DNA of 35,359 nt. It comes from Gammaproteobacteria bacterium. GTDB taxonomy: Bacteria; Pseudomonadota; Gammaproteobacteria; Xanthomonadales; SZUA-36. Position 1 is the stretch's first letter; every line of letters starts with the position of its first letter. The position numbers and the translations under genes are program-made. The stretch spans positions 1 through 35,359 of the forward strand of contig JAJFLB010000030.1 in assembly GCA_021772915.1 (NCBI GenBank), written 5' to 3'. Positions 25,566 through 34,651 of the stretch are shown here, piece after piece. The notes beneath the pieces are model-generated. The model saw nothing but the letters and a program-made list of their open reading frames with translations, searched no databases and was not told the origin of the DNA.

Positions 25566-26708
25566 TTGAAAACCCCTTTTCGAATGAACGTTCTTGAACT
25601 CAAGGGAACCCCCCGAGAGATCGGCCGTGGACATGGTGAAGCCTTGCGGGACGAGATAGCCCGGAGACTGGATATTCAACGAGCAGGTCTTTTTAGGAGG
25701 AATGGCCTCAAAGAAGAAGACTTGTTGAACACCGTATTCAATGAAACCGGGCTGCTACAGACTGCCAGAAAATGGGCCCCGGAGCTTGTGGAAGAAATTG
25801 AGGGGTTGGCCGAAGGTGCCCGACTCGACTTTCGTCTGGCTTTTGCGATCCAATTGTTGGATGAGTTGGGTTGGCTAATGGCGCTCAAGCAACTCGATTA
25901 CTCGAGCCTGGATGAAAGCAACTGTAGCACCATTGGAGTGCCGGGCAACCGCAATGGTGTGACGGTTCTTGCCCAAAACGCTGATATGGGCAAGGCGGTA
26001 GATGGTTTCGGAACCATTTTGAAAATCACGAATACGCAAAGTGGGTGCAGAAGCATAATAGTGACCGTTCCGGGTGTAATTGGAATTTACGGATTGAATG
26101 ACTGTGCGGTCGGGGTTTGCCTGAATGCGATGTCATTGCGTCTGAAAAAGTCTACAACGGGACTTGGCACGATATTTGTTTCGCGTAAAATTCTGGACCA
26201 GAAATCACTTAGTGAGGCGTCGAAATTCTTATCGAGGGTGCCACACGCATCCGGTGAGACTTATACCGTAGGAGGGCCTGGCGAAATTGCTGCGTTTGAA
26301 TGTTCTCCCAATTCCGTGCGGCGTTTTTTTCCTTTTGGCGATATGGGGCCTGTTTATCATACCAACCACCCACTCGTTAATGATGATACCGAGCAAATCG
26401 AGGAGAAGTTCACAAACCTGCCCGAGGAAATAGTCTGGCAAATCAGAAACGGCGATCAAAACACCAGAATCAGGGCTGAATCTCTGGCCCAGCGGCTGGG
26501 CGATCTATCGTCCGGTTTTGGCGTCGAGACTGCGAAACAGGTCTTGAGTGCTCACGATTCGACCAAACACCCTGTGTGCCGGCACAAACGACGGGATATC
26601 GATGCAATGACTAATTTTTGCATCATTATGGAACTGGGACGCTATCCCTGTATGCACGTTTCCTCAGGACCACCCTGTTCGAGTACGTTTGAAACCTTTA
26701 CTTTTTAA
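25566..26708 (+). CDS. C45-family Ntn-type amidase/acyltransferase (acyl-CoA:6-APA acyltransferase-like)
   Basis: The protein resembles peptidase family C45, self-processing N-terminal-nucleophile enzymes that hydrolyse or transfer acyl groups on amides. It has the opening ELKGTPREIGRGHGEALRDE, the putative nucleophile Cys in DESNCSTIGV (residue 120), LAQNADM, IGIYGLNDCAVGVCLNAM, and the late VYHTNHPL block, in the order expected. Chain cleavage would occur before the Cys. The reading frame is open from a TTG at 25542. I place the start at the TTG at 25566 because a perfect AGGAGG (25555-25560) ends 5 nt before it; the ATG at 25584 has no ribosome site. The length of 380 is normal, and no signal peptide is visible. 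It is the first of the post-AraC genes; the next two are broken. Confidence 0.82.
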   Translation: MKTPFRMNVLELKGTPREIGRGHGEALRDEIARRLDIQRAGLFRRNGLKEEDLLNTVFNETGLLQTARKWAPELVEEIEGLAEGARLDFRLAFAIQLLDELGWLMALKQLDYSSLDESNCSTIGVPGNRNGVTVLAQNADMGKAVDGFGTILKITNTQSGCRSIIVTVPGVIGIYGLNDCAVGVCLNAMSLRLKKSTTGLGTIFVSRKILDQKSLSEASKFLSRVPHASGETYTVGGPGEIAAFECSPNSVRRFFPFGDMGPVYHTNHPLVNDDTEQIEEKFTNLPEEIVWQIRNGDQNTRIRAESLAQRLGDLSSGFGVETAKQVLSAHDSTKHPVCRHKRRDIDAMTNFCIIMELGRYPCMHVSSGPPCSSTFETFTF

Positions 26709-26811
26709 TTCCTGTCAGCACTTGCCGGGGCGGTAATAAGGGAACCATTTTGCTCAATGCAAGTAATAACGTGACAGTCACCGAAGTCACAAATTGACGG
26801 GGACATGACGG

Positions 26812-28076
26812 ATGCCCACAACAGAAGACATCTCCCTGGCCGAGGCAGATCGCCGAGCTCTGATTCACCCCTTCACGGCATTGAAGCAGTACGCCTCCGG
26901 CGAACTGGGCGATCCAAGAATCGTCAGGAACGGAGATGGCATTTACATTTTCGATGGTCGAACGAGGCAGCCATTCATCTAGCTACCCGAATTCTGGATT
27001 GGGCCAGTCCCGGTATGAGTCGCGTATTTTTCGGCCTTTCCGGCTCGGATGCCAACGAAACCCAGGTCAAAATTGCCTGGTGCTACAACAATGTCCTGGG
27101 GCGCCCTAACAAAAAGAAAATCATTTCAAGGCAACGGGGCTATCACGGTTGTACCGTCATTGCCGGCAGCTTAACCGGCTTACCCTTTTACCATAAGGCC
27201 TTCGACCTGCCGCAGGGCCCAGTGCTGCATACGACCAATCCCCACCATTACTTTGAGGCCAGTGAAGGGATAAGTGAGGAGGATTTCTCACGGAAATGCG
27301 CCGTCGATCTTGAACAGCTGATCGTGTCCGAAGGACCAGAGACTGTCGCAGCATTCATCGGTGAGCCCGTTCTTGGAACGGGTGGAATCATTCCACCCCC
27401 TGAGGGGTATTGGGTAGAAATCCAGCGCGTACTGAAGAAATACGATGTCCTACTTATCGCCGATGAAGTAGTTACGGGATTCGGGCGCCTCGGCGAGAAA
27501 TTTGGCTCTCACCTCTATGCAATGCAGCCTGATTTGATCACGATAGCCAAGGGACTTACCAGTGGTTATATTCCGTTGTCGGGAGTGATCGTAGGCGAGC
27601 GTGTTTGGGGAGTTCTGAAAGACGGTTCTGATCAGTTTGGGCCCTTCAGTCATGGTTACACCTCTTCGGCACACCCAATTGCTGCAGCTGCGGGTCTTGC
27701 CAATCTGGACGTACTGGAGCGTGAAGATCTGACCACAAATGCAAAGTTAACCGGCGCCTACTTTCAGGGACAGATGCAAAAGGCATTTGGCGATCATCCA
27801 ATCGTAGGCGAAGTCAGGGGTCGTGGGTTACTGTGCGCTATCGAATGCATTGCTGACAAAAAGCAAAAGACGCACTTCAATCCCGAACTGAAAGTCGGCA
27901 CCCGATTATCGGCAGCCTGCCTCGAACAAGGTCTGATTGCACGTGCGATGCCTCACGGGGATATCCTTGGCTTCGCACCTCCACTGATTATTACGCCTGA
28001 ACAGGTGGACGACGTTGTCGCCCGCACGCAGCGGGCTTTTGACACGGTCCTCGCAACTCTGGATTTATCTGGTTGA
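26812..28076 (+). pseudogene. Class III aminotransferase with internal frame-breaking deletion
   Basis: The original N-terminus starts at ATG 26812 and reads ADRRALIHPFTALKQYASG, then GDGIYIFDGR, and hits a stop at about 26978. From about 26958 a different frame continues as SNEAAIHLATRILDWASPGM through to 28076, with LSGSDANETQVKIAW, the PLP-binding IADEVVTGFGR, the PLP Lys in ITIAKGLTSGY, and the C-terminal domain. In intact relatives about 40-50 residues lie between FDGR and the NEAAIHLA segment. A deletion of roughly 120-150 bp not divisible by three therefore joined the two parts around 26955-26962. The enzyme family (omega-amino acid, polyamine or putrescine-pyruvate type) removes a terminal amino group. 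An internal start might give a shortened protein, but it would lack the N-terminal substrate segment. Confidence 0.85.
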
Positions 28077-28124
28077 GGTATAAATACGGGATGCCAGTAT
28101 GCGGTTGAAGGGAGTAACCGTCGC

Positions 28125-29651
28125 GTGATTATTAGCGGACAACGAACTCTTGCACACGAAGATTTGCAGGTCCGGGGTGCCATGGTCGCTTCGGGCTTTC
28201 GGCAACTCGGTGTTGGTGAAGGGAATGCTATCGCGCTTTTATTGCGAAACGATTTCACATTCTTCGAAGCCGCAATTGGAGCGGCCATTAACGGCGCATA
28301 CGCAGTACCCATCAACTGGCATTTCAAGTCGATAGAGGTGGCGCATATCCTCAATGACTGCAATGCTGGAATCCTCGTCGTTCACGCCGACTTACTGCCA
28401 GGTATTGAGAATTCAATTCCCGTAGGCACTGAGGTTCTGGTCGTTCCCACTCCACCTGAAATAATCGATGCCTATGGATTGTCACCCTTTTTCAGCCAGG
28501 TACAAGGCGGGCTCGTCAACTGGAATACCTGGCTAGAGGAGCAGGAACCCTGGAACGAGGCACCTTGCCGGCCCAGGTCAAATATAATCTACACCTCGGG
28601 GACTACAGGTGCCGCAAAAGGCGTTGTGCGACACGCACAAACGCCATTAGAGTCGATAAGATTTGCCGAGATACTGTGAACTGTCTTTGACATCGAAGAG
28701 CACAGGCCGGTACGAACCGTCATTACCGGTCCGGTCTATCATTCGGCTCCCAATGCCTATGCTTTGCTTGCCGCAAAATATGGGGGCACAGTTGTCTTAC
28801 AACCGCGTTTCGACGCCAGGGAGCTACTTGAGCTCATAGAATGCCACCAGATTACTCACCTGCACATGGTGCCCACTATGTTTGTACGTCTTCTCGCCTT
28901 ACCGGCGAATATAAAGTCTGCGTATAACTTGTCATCCCTAAAATTTGTAGTCCACGCAGCGGCACCCTGTGCTCCACAGGTTAAGAAGCAGATGATCGAT
29001 TGGTGGGGACCAATAATAAATGAATACTACGGCTCTACTGAGGCTGGTCCGGCGGTTTTTCACACGTCTGAGGAGGCCATAAGGAAACCCGGCACCGTCG
29101 GCCGGCCAATCGATGGAGCAACGGTCAGGATATTGAATAAGAAAGGGCAGGAAAACTGCCCTTGCGAAGCTGGAGACATATATGTATGGATCAGTGGTTA
29201 CAGTGACTTTAGCTATAATAATCAAGATGATAAAAGGCGATCGATTGAACGCGACGGATTGATTACGGTGGGTGATATAGGTTACCTGGACGAGGACGGT
29301 TATCTGTTCATCTGTGACCGGGCAACTGATATGGTGATCTCGGGTGGGGTCAATATTTATCCGGCCGAAATCGAGGCCGCACTAATCACGATGCCAGGTG
29401 TCAGGGACTGTGCTGTGTTCGGGATTCCGGACGATGAGTACGGAGAGTCTCTTGTCGCACATATCGAGGCTGCAATTGATGGCATACTCGATGTGGCTGC
29501 TATCCGCTCATGGTTGAGTGTTCGTCTTGCTGGATACAAGGTCTCCAGGCACATTGTCTTTAGCAACGCTCTACCAAGAGAAGACTCCGGAAAGATTCTC
29601 AAGCGTGTGTTGCGCGACACTTATTGGCGAAACGCCAAGCGCAAAGTATGA
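28125..29651 (+). pseudogene. Second AMP-forming acyl-CoA ligase, interrupted by an in-frame TGA
   Basis: One frame runs from GTG 28125 (GGGAG about 10 nt upstream) to 29651 and is interrupted only by a TGA at 28677-28679. Before it are NDFTFFEAAIGAAINGAYAV, PINWHFKSIEVAHIL and the phosphate loop YTSGTTGAAKGV. After it are TGPVYHSAPNAYALLAAKYG, YYGSTEAGP, DRATDMVISGGVNIYPAEIE and the catalytic Lys in REDSGKILKR. Everything else is intact, so this is a recent nonsense mutation, a sequencing error, or less likely a recoded codon. The protein is somewhat shorter at the N-terminus than most ligases. It lies 48 nt after the class III aminotransferase, forming a pair often seen together in catabolic operons. 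Confidence 0.85.
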
Positions 29652-29965
29652 CCAATTGCGTACTGGCAATTTAGCGCTATGACCAAAGCCAGGGCGACAG
29701 CATTGTCGTACTCAGGCCAGATCGTTTTCACGGCTCCACCTTATACCGCGAACACGGTTCGTGTTGCAGGCGAAACCTGAGAGCATAGATACCGTCTTCA
29801 GTTGCAAGCAAGTTTTTTTCTTTGTGACAATGGTGGGTGAATACGGGGTGAAAGCCACTATGGCAAACGTCCAAAGATTGACACAGAATTAATGTTGCTC
29901 ACGAAGTTATAGGAAAAAGGATGTTTTTCGCAAAAATCATGAGGCGGTGCGTTAAAGGTAAATCA
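29652..29965. other. Intergenic stretch of about 310 bp
   Basis: No open frame with family resemblance is present. Small hairpins occur at 29654-29671 (AATTGC/GCAATT) and 29695-29708 (CGACA/TGTCG), and a T-run lies near 29815. None forms a convincing terminator. It separates the broken rightward ligase from the convergent end of the Lrp gene. Confidence 0.4.
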
Positions 29966-30427
29966 TTAATCCAGTGGTAGAGCCAAACTGACTTTGGTCC
30001 TGTCCATCACTACCGATGTTTTGTAGCGCCTGACATTACTGTCATCAAAAAACATGTTTTGGGTAAATGCATCAAAACTTTCTATATCTTTGGCGGTTAC
30101 AATCATGATGAAATCAGCTTCTCCTGTTACGTAATAACATTGCTGAATACGTGATTCTTTTTTGATTTTAGTTTTAAAGCGAGAGAGGTAATCAAGATTA
30201 TCTCTCTCTAATTCTACCGATACTACAAATGTCATTGCTTGCCCCACAGCTTTGGGGGAGACAATGGCAACTTCGGCTGAAATAACATGGTTATCTCTAA
30301 GGCGTTTTAGTCGGCGGTGGACGCTGACTGAAGACAGCCCCACTTCTTCGGCAATACGATCCAGGCTTGTTCGCGTATCTAATTGCAGAATTTTCAGTAA
30401 CTTCAGATCTTGATTATCTATTTTCAT
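29966..30427 (-). CDS. Lrp/AsnC-family transcriptional regulator
   Basis: The 153-residue protein is a complete Lrp/AsnC regulator. Residues of about 1-60 form the DNA-binding winged helix (LDRIAEEVGLSSVSVHRRLK) and about 70-145 the RAM ligand-binding domain (MTFVVSVELERDNLDYLSRF, CYYVTGEADFIMIVTAKDIE). These proteins bind as dimers and octamers and usually respond to an amino acid. The gene is divergent from a set of decayed and intact amino acid genes (homoserine dehydrogenase remnant, trans-sulfuration enzyme). A 23-bp palindrome sits 40 bp upstream of its start and is the likely operator. Local Lrp-type regulators usually control the adjacent divergent gene. Confidence 0.92.
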   Translation of the reverse strand: MKIDNQDLKLLKILQLDTRTSLDRIAEEVGLSSVSVHRRLKRLRDNHVISAEVAIVSPKAVGQAMTFVVSVELERDNLDYLSRFKTKIKKESRIQQCYYVTGEADFIMIVTAKDIESFDAFTQNMFFDDSNVRRYKTSVVMDRTKVSLALPLD

Positions 30428-30466
30428 GTTCGTTCAGAACCACTATTAATGAAATGATCGAATTAA

Positions 30467-30489
30467 GTCATATATTCATAATATATGAC
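30467..30489. promoter_or_regulatory. 23-bp palindrome upstream of the Lrp gene, probable operator
   Basis: GTCATATATT (30467-30476) and AATATATGAC (30480-30489) are perfect 10-bp arms around CAT. The site is AT-rich and lies in the divergent region between the Lrp gene and the genes to the right, as expected for an Lrp/AsnC-type autoregulatory operator. Confidence 0.6.
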
Positions 30490-30637
30490 AGATTATTAAT
30501 GCAAGCCAACGAATATAGGTGATATTACATTACAAAATATTGGTATTGTACTTAAATCATTGGTTGCCAAGAGAAGCTGGGTCTGTGCCGGTTCTTTTGC
30601 AATACTGTTTGGGGTTCAAATTGTTGAGGTTTAATAA

Positions 30638-30924
30638 ATGACAGTTGAGACTGAATCTATCCATAACAAGTCGATTATTATTGTGGTTGACCCTGAGGGT
30701 GAGGCATGGGTTGGCGAAGTGGCAACTGTCAGTGAGTCCGATGTTCGCCCGATAATTGGTATTGCCTTGCAACCGAGGCTTTTGAGAAAGCCAAATCCCA
30801 CCCCGTGCATGTCAGAGTAAAGGTGCTCAATCAGGTGGCCGATGCCCTGAATGAACCCGGTATCAGCCAGCTGACGGCAGCAGATATCGATTTGGCAAGA
30901 GCAGAAACCGTTATTGCAAGTTGA
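30638..30924 (+). pseudogene. Unrecognised small gene remnant with frameshift
   Basis: An ATG at 30638 opens a frame reading SIIIVVDPEGEAWVGEVATV. Around 30765-30775 the sensible reading moves to another frame (TEAFEKAKSHPVHVRVKVLN, then QVADALNEPGISQLTAADID) that stops at 30924. Together they would make about 95 residues. The second half faintly recalls aldehyde dehydrogenase-like or other dehydrogenase N-terminal helices, but I cannot assign a family. The neighbouring homoserine dehydrogenase remnant suggests this is part of a decayed dehydrogenase or amino acid gene pair. Confidence 0.4.
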
Positions 30925-30965
30925 TCGGAACCGTTGAAAAGGCGGCGTAAAATTATACCGCCGCC

Positions 30966-31151
30966 GTTAAGCTGGTGATGCTCGCCAATGACCACCCGCT
31001 AGCGGCGATATACGGTGCGACCAATAGCATTACCTATACCACCGACCTGCTGGGAGATGTCACCCTGGTTGGATCCGGTGCTGGTCGGATGGAGACCGCT
31101 TACGCTGTAATTGAAGATATTCTGGTAATTCACAAGGGCAGCCAGCGCTAA
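30966..31151 (+). pseudogene. C-terminal remnant of a homoserine dehydrogenase-like protein
   Basis: The frame reads VKLVMLANDHPLAAIYGATN, then SITYTTDLLGDVTLVGSGAG and RMETAYAVIEDIL, ending at 31151. This matches the C-terminal end of homoserine dehydrogenases and related oxidoreductases, in which a loss-of-function fragment would keep the LGDVTLVGxGAG stretch. Only about 60 residues remain. The cofactor-binding N-terminus and the catalytic Lys/Asp region are absent. It precedes the trans-sulfuration gene, a sensible partner in homoserine metabolism, so an ancestral operon probably included both. Confidence 0.65.
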
Positions 31152-31205
31152 GTGGATTGAAAACAAAATCAATTATAAGGCAACTTTCGTCGAGAATTAG
31201 TGCAA

Positions 31206-32405
31206 ATGACTCAAACAAAACAACCCAGTAAGTCCACCATCAGTATCTGGGGCGGTGAAACTAAACACGCACATTATGAACGTTCTACTCAAGTACCGGT
31301 AGTGCATAGTATTGCCTTTGGTTACAAGGATATCGATACCTGGCGGGCAGTGGCATTGGAGCAGGAAGAGGGGCACATATACTCTCGCAATACCAACCCT
31401 ACGGTGCGGGCGTTCGAAGACAAGGTAAAAGAGCTTGAAGGCGCAGCGGCCGCTACCAGTTTCTCCTGTGGTATGGCGGCAATCAGTAATACCTTTGGGA
31501 CTTTCCTCCGACCTGGAAATAGAGTCGTATCAATTAAGGATAGCTATGGGGGTACCAATAGGCTGTTCACAGAATTTTTACCGCAGATGGGTATCGATGT
31601 TTGTCTTTGTAATACCAACGATCATGCAGAACTTGAAGCTGAGGTAGCAAAGGGTTGCACCATGCTCTACTTAGAGACCCCGACTAATCCCACTGTTAAA
31701 ATCACGGATATAAGACGTTTAGCAAATGCAGCGCAGGTTGTTGACGCGCTGACAGTCGTGGACAATACCTTTGCCACACCTATCAATCAGAACCCGCTTG
31801 AGCTAGGGGCAGATATCGTTATTCAAAGCGCATCTAAATTTCTCGGTGGTCATGCTGACGCCCTGGGTGGTGTGGCCTGCGGCAGCAAGGAGTTGATTAA
31901 AAAGATTTATCACTTTCGTGAAATAAATGGATCTTGTTTGTCTCCCACGGATGCCTACAGTCTATTGCGTGGTATGAAGACGCTGAGCTTGCGAGTAGCG
32001 CAGCAAAACCGGAGTGCCATGACCATTGCTAAGTGGTTGTTACAGCACCCGGTTGTGGAGGGGGTGAATTATCCGGGTCTCGAAACTCACGTAAATCATG
32101 CTATCGCTAAAACCCAAATGCGTGGTTTTGGCGGCATGCTGAGTTTTAGTGTAAAAGGAGGCCTTGACGCGATTAAAACCTTCCTTCCAAAACTGCAATA
32201 CGCGCACATGGCAGCCAATCTGGGTTGTGTCGAAACGGTTGTTGGCCCACCTCTCGTAACCAGTCATGTTGAATGTACCGATGAGGAACGTGCTACCGTC
32301 GGAATTCCGGAGGGTCTGGTTCGCTATTCAACTGGGATTGAAAATGTGGAAGACCTAATTGCAGACTTGGAGCAGGCCTTGGCCTATATTGCTAACCCGG
32401 CCTAA
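31206..32405 (+). CDS. Trans-sulfuration-family PLP enzyme (cystathionine gamma-synthase / methionine gamma-lyase type)
   Basis: The protein of about 399 residues is a complete member of the Cys/Met-metabolism PLP family. Marks are YSRNTNPTVRAFEDKVKELE, the cofactor Asp in VVDNTFATPINQNPLELGAD, and the PLP Lys (about residue 211) in QSASKFLGGHADALGG. The family includes gamma-synthases, gamma- and beta-lyases and O-acyl-homoserine sulfhydrylases, which cannot be separated by eye. The frame opens with GTG at 31200, but the ATG at 31206 is preferred. The neighbouring homoserine dehydrogenase remnant and Lrp regulator support a role in sulfur amino acid or homoserine metabolism. The C-terminus is intact. 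Confidence 0.9.
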   Translation: MTQTKQPSKSTISIWGGETKHAHYERSTQVPVVHSIAFGYKDIDTWRAVALEQEEGHIYSRNTNPTVRAFEDKVKELEGAAAATSFSCGMAAISNTFGTFLRPGNRVVSIKDSYGGTNRLFTEFLPQMGIDVCLCNTNDHAELEAEVAKGCTMLYLETPTNPTVKITDIRRLANAAQVVDALTVVDNTFATPINQNPLELGADIVIQSASKFLGGHADALGGVACGSKELIKKIYHFREINGSCLSPTDAYSLLRGMKTLSLRVAQQNRSAMTIAKWLLQHPVVEGVNYPGLETHVNHAIAKTQMRGFGGMLSFSVKGGLDAIKTFLPKLQYAHMAANLGCVETVVGPPLVTSHVECTDEERATVGIPEGLVRYSTGIENVEDLIADLEQALAYIANPA

Positions 32406-32483
32406 ATGTATTTGTTTAGGATTGGGGATCTGTGTTATAGCAATATTTCCAAAGCTTTAAATATAATATTGAATACAGCCAGG

Positions 32484-33199
32484 TGCGAGGTGGATGAACT
32501 GCAGCGGCTACTTTTTGCGTCTGAGAGGAAGGCCCGTTCATTCTGGTGGGTCATTCCTTCGGTGGCTTACTCGCTTGCAATTTTCCCAATGCATATCCCG
32601 CATTGGTGTCAGGATTGGTTTTGTTGGATGCATCGGCGCTTTGGAACATGAACACTGCGGGTAGGTTTTCGTTTGGGGCTGTGACTGGGGCGTCCATCAA
32701 GACTGCGCTGGCGGCGAATCTGGGACTCGGATGGCTGATAAAGAAAAAGCGCTTTGGCGCTGGATCCAAATACAGCTCCGTTGGTACGCCAATGGCCGAA
32801 GTCCGGTTTCTAAGCGCTTTGCCCAAGGCAATCTGCGCGATGGGGTCGGCCCTCTGGCATCCATGCGAGAATCCGTTTGACCTTGTTGAGGCAGCAAGCG
32901 CGTTAGGGAGTATGCCTGTTATGGCCGTTTTGCCCGAGAGTAATGACTCCGGGCTTCGGGAGTATCTTCGGAAACATCATAATTTTACAGAGATCCAGAT
33001 GAAAAATATGTTAGAGAGCAGCGAGGATGCCTCAAAACGGTTAGCGCTTTTGTCATCACAGAACAAGATTATTCTTGCACCTAAGGGAACAGGACATATG
33101 TTTCCTTATGATGATCCCGATTCCACCCTGGATGTTGTCCGTAACATGATTAATAAAATTACCCTTGCGACAAGTGCTATCAAACGACTGTCTTGTTAA
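32484..33199 (+). pseudogene. Truncated, frameshifted copy of the alpha/beta hydrolase
   Basis: The fragment aligns with the second half of the hydrolase at 11394-12557. It begins with EVDELQRLL in one frame; a shift near 32535 puts LVGHSFGGLLACNF in another, which continues to 33199. It keeps the nucleophile Ser, RFLSALPKAICAMGSALW and the catalytic His in GTGHMFPYDDP. The N-terminal membrane anchors and the first third of the hydrolase domain are missing. It lies between the trans-sulfuration gene and the M20 gene, more than 19 kb from the intact copy, which suggests an older duplication or a second acquisition of the same gene type. Confidence 0.8.
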
Positions 33200-33236
33200 G
33201 CCGAGGCATCGCCCATGTTCAGCCAGCTGGATTATT

Positions 33237-34406
33237 ATGAAACTTTACCCTGAACTAGTCGAGAATCATGCCGAATTAAGTCAATGGCGAAGAGGGATAC
33301 ATGCGCACCCGGAGCTAGGCTTTGAAGAAATCCGCACCGCAGAATTTGTTATTGACAAACTTAACGAAGTGGGGATCGAAGTACATTCAGGTTTAGGTAA
33401 AACAGGTGTTGTGGGGACATTGACAAAAGGTAATGAGGGTAAAATTATTGGGCTGCGTGCGGATATGGACGCCTTGCCCATGCAGGAATTGAACAATTTT
33501 GATCACAAATCCGTCTTTGATGGCAAGTTTCATGGTTGTGGCCATGACGGGCATACCATTATGTTACTTGCAGCAGCACGTCATCTCTCACAACACGCTG
33601 AATTTAACGGTACAGTGAACTTCATATTCCAGCCTGCTGAGGAAGGTAAAGCAGGCGCTTATGAAATGATCAAAGAGGGCTTGTTCGAAAAGTTTTCCGT
33701 CGCAGAGGTCTATTCCATGCACAACCACCCTGGCATGAAGGTTGGCAGTTTTGCCACGCGTAAAGGACCCATGATGGCGGCAATAGATAGATTTGATGTC
33801 ACCATTACTGGGGTAGGGGGGCACGGCGCTTTGCCCCAGCATTGCGTTGATCCCATCATTATTGCGGCGCAGGTAGTGCAGGCGTTGCAAACTATTGTGA
33901 GTCGATCCTTGGACACAATTCAACCCGCTGTTGTGAGTGTGACCGCTATTCATGCGGGTGATTCCCATTCTGTGATTCCAGCTAAAGTTAAAATGTCGGG
34001 TGCCATTCGCTATTTGTTGCCGGACGTAGGTGTATTGATAAAACGCAGGATGACAGAAATCATTAAGTCATCAGCTGAGGCATTTGGCGGGGTGGGTGAG
34101 CTGGCTTTTCGTGATCTGGGTTATCCACCCTTAATAAATGATGGAGCTTGCGTTGAGAAAGCTGTTCGTGTTGCAAAAAAAATAGTGGAAGACAGCAACG
34201 TCTCTTTCGACATCGAACCCATTATGGGATCAGAAGATTTTTCCTTTATGCTAAAGGAAAAGCCTGGATGTTATATCTGTATTGGTAGCGGAAAGGCTAA
34301 CCAGAGAAATTTTATGCCGCATCACCCAGAATATGACTTTAATGATGACATCATTCCACTAGGAGCTAGTTATTGGGTAAAGCTGGTCGAAAGTGAGTTA
34401 ATTTAG
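33237..34406 (+). CDS. M20-family amidohydrolase (hippurate hydrolase / N-acyl amino acid hydrolase type)
   Basis: The 389-residue protein is a complete M20 peptidase-type amidohydrolase, a dinuclear zinc enzyme that releases an amino acid from N-acyl amino acids or aryl conjugates. Motifs in order are GIHAHPELGFEE, GLRADMDALPM, FHGCGHDGHTIMLLAAAR, FIFQPAEEGKAGA, SMHNHPG and MGSEDFSFML. The frame is open from 33165, but the family begins near MKLYPELVENHAEL, so the ATG at 33237 is chosen. There is no signal peptide, so it is cytoplasmic. It follows the hydrolase remnant and may have been its operon partner. With the C45 and M19 proteins it adds to the amide-hydrolase theme of the region. Confidence 0.92.
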   Translation: MKLYPELVENHAELSQWRRGIHAHPELGFEEIRTAEFVIDKLNEVGIEVHSGLGKTGVVGTLTKGNEGKIIGLRADMDALPMQELNNFDHKSVFDGKFHGCGHDGHTIMLLAAARHLSQHAEFNGTVNFIFQPAEEGKAGAYEMIKEGLFEKFSVAEVYSMHNHPGMKVGSFATRKGPMMAAIDRFDVTITGVGGHGALPQHCVDPIIIAAQVVQALQTIVSRSLDTIQPAVVSVTAIHAGDSHSVIPAKVKMSGAIRYLLPDVGVLIKRRMTEIIKSSAEAFGGVGELAFRDLGYPPLINDGACVEKAVRVAKKIVEDSNVSFDIEPIMGSEDFSFMLKEKPGCYICIGSGKANQRNFMPHHPEYDFNDDIIPLGASYWVKLVESELI

Positions 34407-34651
34407 ATGGCAAGGCGACATCATAGGTATAGGCAGCATTAATGCTATATTGCCAGAAACCCGCATGTATTGAACTACCCGTGACTCAGGGTTTTCAGTC
34501 TTCTCGGCGTGAAACTGTCGTTGATTTGAGTGCCAGAGGCCGGATTTTACCCTGCTACCCTCTATTTCAGGTCAATTCCTAAGCACGGCGCGAAATCCTC
34601 CATACCGCTCCCCGATTGGGAGTAGCAGAAGGATTGATTAGGCTTGTTACT

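Noticed and set aside
28677-28679. TGA as a selenocysteine codon in the CoA ligase
   Set aside because: ANL-family ligases are not known selenoproteins, the position is not catalytic, and no SECIS-like stem was seen after it.
34608-34622. CTCCC/GGGAG hairpin as the IS91 replication end or a terminator
   Set aside because: Five-base-pair stem without T-run, and I could not match the surrounding bases to a known IS91 end.
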